In this document: in pieces, positions 56,319 to 64,000 of the stretch
Numbering within the stretch: position 1 is the stretch's first letter
How the letters are laid out: every line of letters begins with the position of its first letter
Source: Candidatus Streptomyces philanthi
GTDB taxonomy: Bacteria > Actinomycetota > Actinomycetes > Streptomycetales > Streptomycetaceae
NCBI GenBank assembly: GCA_018114805.1
Contig: CP073042.1
Coordinates: forward strand, 3,968,001 to 4,032,000
Length of the DNA stretch: 64,000 nt
Reading direction: 5' to 3'
Made by a program: the position numbers and the translations under genes
Notes under the pieces: model-generated
Databases searched by the model: none
What the model saw: only the letters and a program-made list of their open reading frames with translations
Told to the model about the DNA's origin: nothing

Positions 56319-57092
56319 TCAGTGCCGGTAGAAGATCCGGTCCCCGTACTCGGCCATCACGCGCCCGTTCCACTCGTGGCAGCCGTCGACGTTGCCCGAG
56401 CGCAGCAGCAGCGGGTCGATGCCGCCCGTGGCCAACTCGCCGGCCGCCGACGCCAGGACCGCCTGCATCACGGCGCTGGTCACCACCGTCGACGCCGGCG
56501 CGAACGGCGCGGCGACGCCGTCGGCGGTCAACTCGGCCTCGCCGACCGCGATCTTGCTGTCGAGGACGAGGTCGCAGTGGTCCTTCAGGAAGGTCCCCGA
56601 CGCGTGCCGCGACTTGGTCTCCGACGCGTACGCCACCGACGTCATGCCGATCACCTTCAGGCCGAGCGCCCGGGCGTTCATCGCCATCTCCACGGGCAGC
56701 GAGTTCCGACCGGACAGCAAGATGATCACCAGCAGGTCGCCGGCCACGGCCGGGCTGGTGTCCAGGACCACACCGGCCAGCCCGTTCACCCGCTCCAGCG
56801 CGCTGCCGAGGGTGGCCGGCCGCACGTCGACGCCGATCACGCCGGGCACCTGGAGCAGGTTCATCAGCGCGAGCCCGCCCGCGCGGTAAACGACGTCCTT
56901 GGGCGGGCAGCGAGGAGTGCCCGGCGCCGAAGGCGAAGAGCTGATCGCCCGCCTGCACGGTGTCCGCGATCATCGTGCCCGCCTCGGCGATGGGCCCGGC
57001 TTCCTCGTCACGTACGGCGCGTAGCAGCGCGATGGCCGCGTCGAGGTACTGCTCGGCCAGGGGGCAGGGACTGACCGCCTGCTCTCGCTCAT
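56319..57092 (-). pseudogene. SIS-domain protein, sugar-phosphate isomerase-like (two frameshifts)
   Basis: A soluble SIS-fold protein that binds phosphosugars. Repaired N-terminus MSES... AVSPCPLAEQYLDAAIALL, then MIADTVQAGDQLFAFGAGHSS, MNLLQVPGVIGVDVRP, the SIS core DLLVIILLSGRNSLPVEMAM (S-G-RNS phosphate-binding loop) and MTSVAYASETKSRHASGTFL, ending CHEWNGRVMAEYGDRIFYRH. Errors near 57080 and 56915. About 255 aa repaired. Divergent from dmdR1 with 283 bp between. Confidence 0.9.
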
Positions 57093-57240
57093 CGACGAGG
57101 GGCCCTTTCCTTCGTTTTTCTTTCGTTATTCGGGTGTTTTCGCTCCGGAGCGCGCACGGCTGCGCCCGCTTCTCCGGCCTGTGCTGTCGTATCCGTGGTG
57201 TGCGTGGCGCGGATCACGTTGCGGTCTGGACCAGTGCCCT

Positions 57241-57276
57241 GTCAATACGCCGTACTCGGTCAATACGCCGTACTCG
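57241..57276. repeat. 18-bp perfect tandem duplication in the SIS/dmdR1 spacer
   Basis: gtcaatacgccgtactcg twice head to tail, 100-135 bp upstream of the dmdR1 ATG, inside its promoter region. Confidence 0.85.
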
Positions 57277-57375
57277 GTCGAACACCAGCCGATCACGCGC
57301 GCGAGCCCCGGTTGTCAGTGGGATGCGTCAGAATTGAGTCCAGGGCCACCGCACGACACATCAAGGGGCACGCAC

Positions 57376-58068
57376 ATGTCCGGTTTGATCGATACGACGG
57401 AGATGTATCTCCGCACCATCTTGGAGCTCGAAGAAGAAGGCGTGGTCCCGATGCGCGCCCGGATCGCGGAGCGGCTCGGCCAGAGCGGCCCCACGGTCAG
57501 CCAGACGGTGGCGCGCATGGAGCGCGACGGCCTGGTGACCGTGGCCGGCGACCGGCACCTGGAGCTGACCGAAGAGGGGCGCCGGCTGGCGACGCGCGTC
57601 ATGCGCAAGCACCGGCTCGCCGAATGCCTGCTCGTCGACGTCATCGGCCTGGAGTGGGAGCAGGTGCACGCCGAGGCCTGCCGCTGGGAGCACGTGATGA
57701 GCGAGGCGGTTGAGCGGCGCGTCCTCGAACTGCTGCGGCACCCCACCGAGTCGCCGTACGGCAACCCCATCCCCGGCCTGGAGGAGCTGGGCGAGCCGGC
57801 CGAGGCCGATCCGTTCCTGGACTCCACCATGGTGAGCCTGCTGGAGCTTGAGCCGGGCGCGGAGGGCAAGACCGTCGTGGTGCGCCGCATCGGCGAGCCC
57901 ATCCAGACGGACGCCCAGCTCATGTACACGCTGCGGCGGGCTGGAGTGCAGCCGGGCGCGGTGGTCAGCGTGACCGAGTCCGCCGGGGGCGTCATGATCG
58001 GCAGCAGCGGTGAGGCGGCGGAGCTGGAGTCCGCCATCGCGTCGCACGTGTTCGTGGCCAAGCGCTAG
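57376..58068 (+). CDS. dmdR1: DtxR/DmdR-family iron-dependent repressor
   Basis: Fe(II)-activated repressor of siderophore and iron-uptake genes. An intact 230-aa protein: winged helix LIDTTEMYLRTILELEEEGV, ARIAERLGQSGPTVSQTVAR (recognition helix) and GDRHLELTEEGRRLA; metal/dimer domain VMRKHRLAECLLVDVIGLEW and EACRWEHVMSEAVERR, carrying the Met10/Cys/Glu/His ligands of DtxR-type sites; C-terminal SH3-like domain. Start ATG at 57376 with AAGGGGC upstream. Orthologue of S. coelicolor dmdR1 by sequence type and SIS neighbour (inference). A long antisense frame covers it. Confidence 0.93.
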   Translation: MSGLIDTTEMYLRTILELEEEGVVPMRARIAERLGQSGPTVSQTVARMERDGLVTVAGDRHLELTEEGRRLATRVMRKHRLAECLLVDVIGLEWEQVHAEACRWEHVMSEAVERRVLELLRHPTESPYGNPIPGLEELGEPAEADPFLDSTMVSLLELEPGAEGKTVVVRRIGEPIQTDAQLMYTLRRAGVQPGAVVSVTESAGGVMIGSSGEAAELESAIASHVFVAKR

Positions 58069-58246
58069 CACCGCTCTCCGGATCACCTTCCGGGCGCTTC
58101 TCCCGGACTCTCGGACCGCTTTCGCGCGCCCCTCTTCGGGCCGCGTTCTCGTTAGCGTTCCGGATCGTCCGAGGACCATCTTCGGTCCGTCTTCGCATCG
58201 TTTCCGGCGTGCCGCCGGATCGCGCTGGAATCGCTTTCGGATCACC

Positions 58247-58281
58247 GTGGCGCCGTCCCCCACATCGGGGGCCGGCGCCAC
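58247..58281. terminator. dmdR1 hairpin terminator
   Basis: GTGGCGCCG...CCCCC-ACAT-CGGGGG...CGGCGCCAC, nearly continuous stem about 180 bp past the dmdR1 stop. Confidence 0.65.
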
Positions 58282-58852
58282 GCCCGTGTGATCGGCCTCG
58301 GGGCCGCCCCGGCCGGGGTCGCGCCGTACGCTTCCGCCACCGCGCGCCGGCCATGACGACCTCCTGCGGCAACGCGGTTTTTCCGCGCCGGAGTTGGGGG
58401 AAACCGCGCGCCCGGGCGCCCGGCGTGCAACGCTGTCGCTGACGCATATGCGCGGAGTTGCGTTGAGAACCGGGGATGTGGGCACACGGGCTCCCGGTGT
58501 ATCCACCGGGGCTGAAGAGGGGGCCGATGGGCCCGTCAAGGTCGTGGACGGCCCCGCCCGTACGCCCCATGGGCCGCGCGCCGCGAGGTGCGCGACACAA
58601 GGCCCCCGGCTGCCGTGGCCTTGCCTCCCTGTTCCCCGATGGCGACCTGGAGCCCCGAGCTCCCAAGGTGCGCCGCGGCGGACTCCCTTCCCCGAGCAGT
58701 CCGCCCCCGTGTAGCTGTCTCCCCTCGGGGGCGGCGGACAATCCCCGAGGCCGGTCACTCGAACGAGGGGTATTGCCGCCGATCCCCGCTTGTTCGAATA
58801 CGAGTTCGATACTGTGGAGCTGGTCTAGGGAGGGATGGAGGTGCCAGGACAC
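58282..58852. other. Spacer before the hydrolase gene
   Basis: No sense-strand gene seen; contains the upstream part of the antisense dmdR1 ORF and, near 58790-58830, an AT-richer promoter-like stretch (TTCGAATACGAGTTCGATAC). Confidence 0.45.
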
Positions 58853-59722
58853 ATGGTGTGGCGCACGGACGTGACCGGAGCTGGCGGGGTGCGGCTCGCT
58901 GCCTGGGAGTATGCCGATCCGCCCAAGGTGGTCAGCGGCAGGGCCGGCGAGCAGGTCCCCGGTGTGTTGTTACTGCACGGGCTGATGGGCCGCGGTGCGC
59001 ACTGGGCGGAGACCGCCCGCTGGCTCTCCACCCGGTATCGCGCGGTCGCGCTCGACCAGCGGGGCCAAGGCCGCAGCGAGAAGCCCTCCGGCGGCCCGTT
59101 CACAGGCGAGGCGTACGTGGCGGACGCGGAGGCCGCCGTCGAGTAGCTCGGCCTCGCCCCGGTCACCCTGATCGGCCACTCCATGGGCGCCCTGACGGCA
59201 TGGCAGCTGGCCGCCCGCCGCCCCGACCTCGTGCGCGCGCTGGTCATCTGCGACATGCGGGCCTCCGCCCTGGGGGCGGCCTCGCAGCGCGAGTGGTCGG
59301 AGTGGTTCAAGTCCTGGCCGGTGTCCTTCGCCACGCTGGCCGACGTCCGCAAGTGGTTCGGCGAGGGGGACTCCTGGTTGGAGCGCCCGCGCCCGACCCG
59401 TGGTGAGTTCTTCGCCGAGGTGATGGCCGAGCGCACCGATGGCTAGCGCCCGGTCTTCTCCCGTCGCCAGATGCTGACGGCCCGTGAGACCTGGGTGCAG
59501 GACGCGCACTGGGAGGACCTCGCCCACGTCGAGTGCCCGACCCTGGTCGTGCGCGGCCTGGACGGTGACCTGGGCCGGGCGGAGGCCCAGGAGATGGTGC
59601 GCGTACTGCCCCGCGGCATATACGCGGAGGTGGCGGACGCCGGCCACTTCGTCCACTACGACCAGCCCGAGGGTTGGCGGCGCGTGGTCGAACCCTTCCT
59701 GGAGACAGCGCTCCCGGCCTGA
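58853..59722 (+). pseudogene. Alpha/beta hydrolase (two in-frame TAGs)
   Basis: Serine hydrolase fold: VPGVLLLHGLMGRGAHWAET (oxyanion HG), AVALDQRGQGRSEKPSGGPF, nucleophile elbow LIGHSMGALTAWQLA, and C-terminal His in VADAGHFVHYDQPEGWRRVV. The gene is a single uninterrupted frame except for TAG at 59144-59146 (AAVE-stop-LGLAPV) and 59444-59446 (RTDG-stop-RPVFSRRQ). Gln and Trp respectively are the likely original residues. ~290 aa. The start at 58853 has GGAGG 11 nt upstream; an ATG at 58835 is too close to its purine-rich run. Confidence 0.88.
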
Positions 59723-59919
59723 CGGCGTTCGGCTCGGGCGGGCTGTTCCCGGCCGACCTGCCCCACCGACCAGCCGCGCTCTCGCTCACCGCACCCGACA
59801 CCGACGCGCCCGCCTTCCCCGCCGTACGGCCCGGCGGGGCGGCCGTGTGGTTCATCTCATCGCGCCGGGGGTGGGCGAGCGCTTGCCAGGCGCGAAACCC
59901 GTCTCGGATCATCGACGCC

Positions 59920-60423
59920 ATGTATCGCGAGCGCCCGTCGAAGGTCTGGTTCCTGAGCTGCGTCACCCTCTACGTCGCGGGCGTCGCCTGGATGGGCGTG
60001 GACTCGCTCCCGGAAGACTTGGGGCCGTGGCTCGCGGTCTCGGCGCTCTTCCTGCTCCTGCTCCTCGCGTTCACCAGCGTCCCGGTCTCCAAGTACTCCT
60101 ACAACCGCATCGACCTCGACCACACCACCCTGCGGGTCGGCCGCGAACGCTTCGCCCTCACCCACCTCGACTCGGACTCCGTCACCGCCGCCCAGCACCG
60201 CGCCCAGCAGCCCCCGGGGTGCCCGTTCGCCGCGGCCAACACGGCCCACTGGGCGGGCCAACGCCCACCCCGACTGGTGGGCGGCGGCTGGGCCGTACCG
60301 ATGGGCATGGACAGCGTCACCATCGCCACCCGGCGTGGCGAGGGCCTGAGCATCCCCACCCGCGCTCCCGAGGCGTTCCTGACCGCCCTGGCCGGCGCCC
60401 TCGCCCCCCAACACCAGGTGTAG
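59920..60423 (+). CDS. Unknown membrane protein (two helices + PH-like domain)
   Basis: A 167-aa protein: MYRERPSKVWFLSCVTLYVA begins helix 1, WLAVSALFLLLLLAFTSVPV is helix 2, followed by a cytosolic strand-rich domain (NRIDLDHTTLRVGRERFALT ... SVTIATRRGEGLSIPT) resembling bacterial PH-like domains of membrane proteins. Function unknown. Start ATG at 59920; the frame is open further upstream without a ribosome site. Confidence 0.7.
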   Translation: MYRERPSKVWFLSCVTLYVAGVAWMGVDSLPEDLGPWLAVSALFLLLLLAFTSVPVSKYSYNRIDLDHTTLRVGRERFALTHLDSDSVTAAQHRAQQPPGCPFAAANTAHWAGQRPPRLVGGGWAVPMGMDSVTIATRRGEGLSIPTRAPEAFLTALAGALAPQHQV

Positions 60424-60504
60424 TCCCGAGGCCGATCCCCGGCCCCAGCGCCCCGGCCCCGCCCCACCTCCCGCCCGGCCCACGTCACACGCCGCAGGGG
60501 ACCC

Positions 60505-60603
60505 CGCCGTGCGGAACCCCGGAACCCAGCCGTACGGAATCCCGAGGTAGGGAACCCGCCGTACGGAGCCCCGAGGTGCGGAACCCCGCCGTACGGAACC
60601 CAC
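60505..60603. repeat. Degenerate tandem repeat, ~29-30 bp unit
   Basis: About three units built on GCCGTACGGAaCCCCGAGGT, upstream of the type VII ATPase gene. 60424-60798 contains no other gene. Confidence 0.7.
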
Positions 60604-60798
60604 GGCGCACCCGCCCGCCGTGGAGACCCATGACGTCCACGCGCCGTGAAGTCCCCTGGCATTCACGGGCATACCGCGCACATCGCACGCGGTGCCGAGT
60701 TATCCACAGTCCATCCGTTCGATGGGACACTCAACAGATAGCCTCGGGACGAACGACTTGAGAGCCACGCAACGCCGCGGGCGGGGAGGAAGGCAGCC

Positions 60799-63700
60799 AT
60801 GCGTGTCCTGGTGACGGCTGTGCGGGCGGGGGCCGAACCCCAGGACGTGCTGGTCACGGCCGACGACTCGGCCACGGTCGCCGACATCGCCGCGGTACTG
60901 GCGAACGCGACCGGCGCCACCCGCCCGCCCGGCCCACAGACACCCCCCGGCGAGGTCGTCCCGCTCTCCTGGAGCGCCAAGGGCCGCCCGGACGCACGGC
61001 CCACCGGCCCGACCCTGTGGGCGGACGGCCGCGCGTGCCACCCCACCGAGAGGGCCACGTCCGTCCTCCGCGACGGCATGCGGGTCTCCGTCGACGACAC
61101 GGTCGGTCCGCTGATGCGGGCGGGGGAGCCGAGCGGGCGCTATGAACTGCGCGTGGCGGGGGACCCGGAGCGGGTCGCGTGGTGCGGCTGGGGGCGGGAG
61201 TGGCGACCATCGGCACGCACGCGTCCTGCACACTGCCGGTGGCCGACCCCGATCTGCCACCGACAGCGGCCAGGGTCACGGTCCACGCCGACGGCACGGT
61301 GCTCGTCGCCCCACACCCCGATGTGCCCGTGCTCCTGGACGACGAGCCGGTAGAGCGCGAGAGGAATGGCCCCGCGGCGGCATGCTGCGCACCGGCGACT
61401 CGCTCTTCGTGCTCGACGAACCGGCCGACCCCGACGCCTACTTGGCCCCGACCGGCGAAGGGGGCCTCGCGTACAACCGCCCGCCCCGACTGTCACCGTT
61501 GCGCCCGCGTGCCCGCCTGGTGGTGCCCGCGCTGCCGGGCAAGGGAGAGACCACCCGCTTCCAGATCCTCTCCTCGCTCGTACCGCTGGCGTTCGGGCTG
61601 ATCATGTATTTCGTCACCAAGCAGATCTACATGCTCCTGTTCTGTCTGATGAGCCCCCTGATGATGATCAGCCAGTGGGTGAGTGAGTGACGCGCGGTAC
61701 GGGCGCAAGCAGCACCGCAAGTCGATGAAGCAGTACAAGGCCGAGATGGCCGAGCACGCCGTGCGACTTCGCGAGGTGGGCAAGCAGGACCAGCGCGACC
61801 GGCGCCTCGCACACCCCGACCCCGCTGAGGTCCTCCTCTTCGCCACGGGTCCGCGACGGAGACTGTGGGAGCGTCGGATCACGGACCCGGACGTCATGCG
61901 GTTGCGGCTCGGCGTCGCGGACCAGCCCGCCGACATCGAGTTGATGATGGCACGCGGCGGTGGCTACGACGACGAGAGGCCGGAGCCTCCTGTCATCGCC
62001 GACGTGCCCGTCCCCCTGGCCTACACCGAACTCGGTGTCGTCGGTATAGCCGGTGACCGGGCGCGGGCGTTGCGCGGCGCGGTGGCTCGCCGTCCAGGCC
62101 ACGTCCCTGCACAGCCCGCGCGACCTGTCCCTCGTCGTGCTCTGCGACAGCCCGACCGCGGGGGCGGACTGGAGCTGGGCGCACTGGCTCCCGCACACCG
62201 CGCCGCAACAGGGACAGGACTGCGTCGCCCTGCTCGGCTCGGACTCGGAGACGGTGGCCCGCCGTGTGGGTGAGCTGCTCAACGAACTGGAGCGACGCAA
62301 GGCCGCCAGCCAGCACCACAGCGCCACCGGCGCCCTGCGCCCTGACCCGTACGTACTGGTCGTCCTTGATGGCGCCCGCCTGTTGCGCCGGATGCCCGGC
62401 GTGCCTCAGCTCCTCCAGGAGGGGCCGCGCCACGGGATCTTCGCGCTGTGTCTCGACGCCGACGAGCGGCTGCTTCCCGAGGAGTGCAGCACGGCGCTGT
62501 CCTGGACCCCGGAGTCCGCCACCCGGGCCTACCTGCGTGGGTCGGGGCTTGAGTCGCTCGGCCCGGTGCTCGTCGACCAGGTGACGCTGGAGTGGTGCGA
62601 ACTGATGGCCCGCTCCCTCGCCCCCGTCTGTGACGTGAGCCGTGACGACGCCGACAGTTCGTTGCCCACCGCCGCCCGGTTGCTCGCCTTGCTCGGCATG
62701 CCCGACCCCACCGGCGCGGACATCGAACGCGTCTGGCGCTCCGGAGGCGCGACCACACAGGCGCCCATCGGCATCGCCGCTGACGGGCCCTTCGTGCTGG
62801 ACATCCGTCGCGACGGGCCGCACGCACTGGTCGCCGGCACCACCGGCGCCGGAAAGTCCGAACTCCTCCAGACGATCATCGCCTCCCTCGCCGTGGCCAA
62901 CCGGCCGGACGCCCTCAACTACGTCCTGATCGACTACAAGGGCGGCAGCGCGTTCATGGACTCCGCCCGGCTGCCGCACACCGTCGGCATGGTCAGCGAC
63001 CTCGACGCCCACCTCACCGAGCGTGCGATGGCGTCCCTGGCCGCCGAACTGCACCGACGCGAGGAGATCCTGTTCAACACGGGGACCAAGGACATCGAGG
63101 ACTACAACGACACCCGCAGGCTCCAGCCGGAACTGGAGCCGATGCCCCGGTTGGTCCTCGTGATCGACGAGTTCGCCTCGCTGGTCGCCGAACTTCCGGA
63201 CTTCATCGCGGGCCTGGTGGACATTGCCCGTCGAGGCCGCTCGCTCGGCGTGCACCTGGTCCTCGCCACCCAGCGGCCCGCCGGCGTGGTCAGCGCCGAC
63301 ATCCGTGCCAACACCAACCTGCGGATCGCGCTGCGCGTCACCGACGGCTCCGAGTCCTCGGACGTCATCGACGCTCCGGACGCGGGCGCCATATCCAAGT
63401 CCACACCAGGCCGCGCCTACGTGCGGTCCGGGGCTCAGTCGCTGGTCGGCGTGCAGTCCGCACGCATCGGCGGTCGGCGTCCCAGCACGGGCCAGGTCGG
63501 CCCCAAGGCCACGCTGCACGCACTCGCGTGGACAGCGTACGGACGCCCGGCGCCGAAACCCGTGGACGCGGACGACGACGGCACCATGGTCACTGACCTC
63601 GCCGTGCTGGTCGATGCCGTACGGGCCGGGGCCGAATCCATGGGCTTCGCGCCCCCGCGAAGCCCATGGTTGCCGCCGCTGCCCGACCTCGTCAGCTTGG

Positions 63701-64000
63701 ACGAGCTGCCCGCCACCGCCACGGGGCAGGCCGGTGCCGACGTCAGCCCCGCTCCCTTCGGCCTCACCGACCTGCCGGCAGCCCAGGCCCGGGCGGCGTT
63801 CGCGCTGGACCTGGTAGACGGCGAGCACACGCTGCTGGTGGGCGGCCCCCGCTCCGGCCGCTCCACCGCGTTGCGTACCCTCGCCGGGTCACTGGCCCGT
63901 AGCACCTCACCGGCAGACGTGCACGTCTACGCGGTGGACTGTGGCTCCAACGCCCTCCTCCCACTGGTGGGGCTGCCCCACGTGGGTGCCGTCGTTACCC
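60799..64000 (+). pseudogene. Type VII secretion ATPase, EccC/EssC-like with FHA-type N-terminus (four frameshifts; 3' end outside window)
   Basis: Membrane-anchored FtsK/SpoIIIE-family motor of a type VII (ESX) secretion system. Order: ubiquitin/FHA-like N-terminal region (GVATIGTHASCTLPVADPDL, VTVHADGTVLVAPH), two membrane helices (LVPLAFGLIMYFVTKQIYML), linker, FtsK domain 1 with Walker A HALVAGTTGAGKSELLQTII and Walker B LVLVIDEFASL plus TQRPAGVVSADI, then domain 2 with degenerate P-loop LLVGGPRSGRSTALRTL. Frame errors near 61190, 61370, 61685 and 62085; read as one gene these join smoothly. GGAGGAAGG precedes ATG 60799. Possible motor for the ESX-like genes at 11-14.7 kb. Confidence 0.88.

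Larger units (their letters stand above)
57361..58758 (-). other. Long antisense ORF over dmdR1 (adm-like candidate)
   Basis: A 465-codon minus-strand frame overlaps dmdR1 completely and extends about 690 bp beyond it. In high-GC DNA such frames are usually shadows. However, in S. coelicolor an antiparallel gene, adm, was reported opposite dmdR1 and linked to siderophore and antibiotic control, so this one is recorded. No domain recognised; its upstream part (58.1-58.75 kb) lies in a region without another gene. Confidence 0.25.

Noticed and set aside
61683..62273. Separate gene starting MSDARYG within the type VII ATPase
   Set aside because: Its sequence is the direct continuation of the post-transmembrane linker (QWVSE/RYGRKQHRK) and the upstream TGA arises from a short GTGA repeat, so it is one frameshifted gene.
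1..64000. Programmed frameshifting or general stop-codon recoding as the explanation for broken genes
   Set aside because: Shifts occur in both directions without common slippery sites or structures and hit unrelated families; error is simpler. The TAG subset is kept as a separate finding.
1..64000. CRISPR arrays, rRNA or tRNA genes, insertion sequences, integrases
   Set aside because: No regularly spaced repeats, no cloverleaf-type GTTCRA context and no transposase/integrase motifs were seen by eye. A tRNAscan/ISfinder run would settle it.

Overview
The window is high-GC actinobacterial DNA, almost certainly Streptomyces. Codon third positions are nearly all G/C, TTA codons are rare, and the gene families are typical of the genus: DUF397 proteins, DUF5753 helix-turn-helix regulators, actinobacterial-type SerC, citrate synthase 2, a DmdR-type iron repressor, CsbD, DUF2530 and DUF6571. 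The order citrate synthase 2 / pdxH ... PAS protein / SIS protein / dmdR1 resembles the chromosomal core around dmdR1 of Streptomyces coelicolor (from memory; a synteny search would confirm it).

Layout. 0-8 kb: a WYL regulator divergent from a RidA protein, a secreted protein, a CtpE-like P-type ATPase, and DUF2530 divergent from a purine permease. 8-11 kb: a marR-MFS pair with a clear operator, and a 2'-5' RNA ligase-like gene. 11-14.7 kb: a lower-GC three-gene operon resembling a type VII secretion (WXG100/DUF6571) substrate locus. 14.7-22 kb: a decayed aldo/keto reductase, Uma2, a secreted propeller-like protein, an F420/PPOX protein, serC, and an AhpD-like protein divergent from a MocR regulator. 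22-25 kb: merR/SDR with an operator, then the first DUF397/DUF5753 module, then PhzF. 25.8-31 kb: an MFS exporter divergent from ArsR, a perfect 230-bp direct repeat flanking a Phd/VapC toxin-antitoxin pair, an N5-glutamine methyltransferase, and a cupin. 31-37.8 kb: an isochorismatase-like protein, CsbD, a lipoprotein, a very large FAD/Fe-S oxidoreductase, and a monooxygenase-fold protein. 38-40.3 kb: a carbonic anhydrase-SulP operon. 42-45 kb: a PadR-DUF1048-ABC exporter operon. 46-48.4 kb: the second DUF397/DUF5753 module with divergent partners. 48.5-51 kb: TetR and an MFS-RidA pair. 51-58 kb: citrate synthase 2 / pdxH, PAS, SIS and dmdR1. 58.8-64 kb: an alpha/beta hydrolase, a membrane protein and the start of an FHA-FtsK type VII secretion ATPase that runs off the window.

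The main oddity is how many core-type genes are broken. I count more than 25 single frameshifts, seven in-frame TAG codons and one TGA, several perfect 15-27 bp tandem duplications, and some apparent microhomology deletions. Five of the seven TAGs sit in CTAG, at sites where family or codon preference often predicts CTGG or CCAG. Conserved genes (citrate synthase, SIS protein, carbonic anhydrase, the type VII ATPase) are hit as often as accessory ones. Sequence or consensus error is therefore the first explanation to test, before true pseudogenisation or recoding. Genes disrupted this way are typed 'pseudogene' and described as if repaired.

Regulation visible in the sequence: palindromic operators upstream of marR, between merR and the SDR gene and upstream of the toxin-antitoxin pair; direct-repeat operators upstream of padR; a perfect 13-bp hairpin against the pdxH start; TTA (bldA) codons in at least a DUF5753 regulator, the PAS protein and a truncated gene; and clear intrinsic-type hairpins after several operons.
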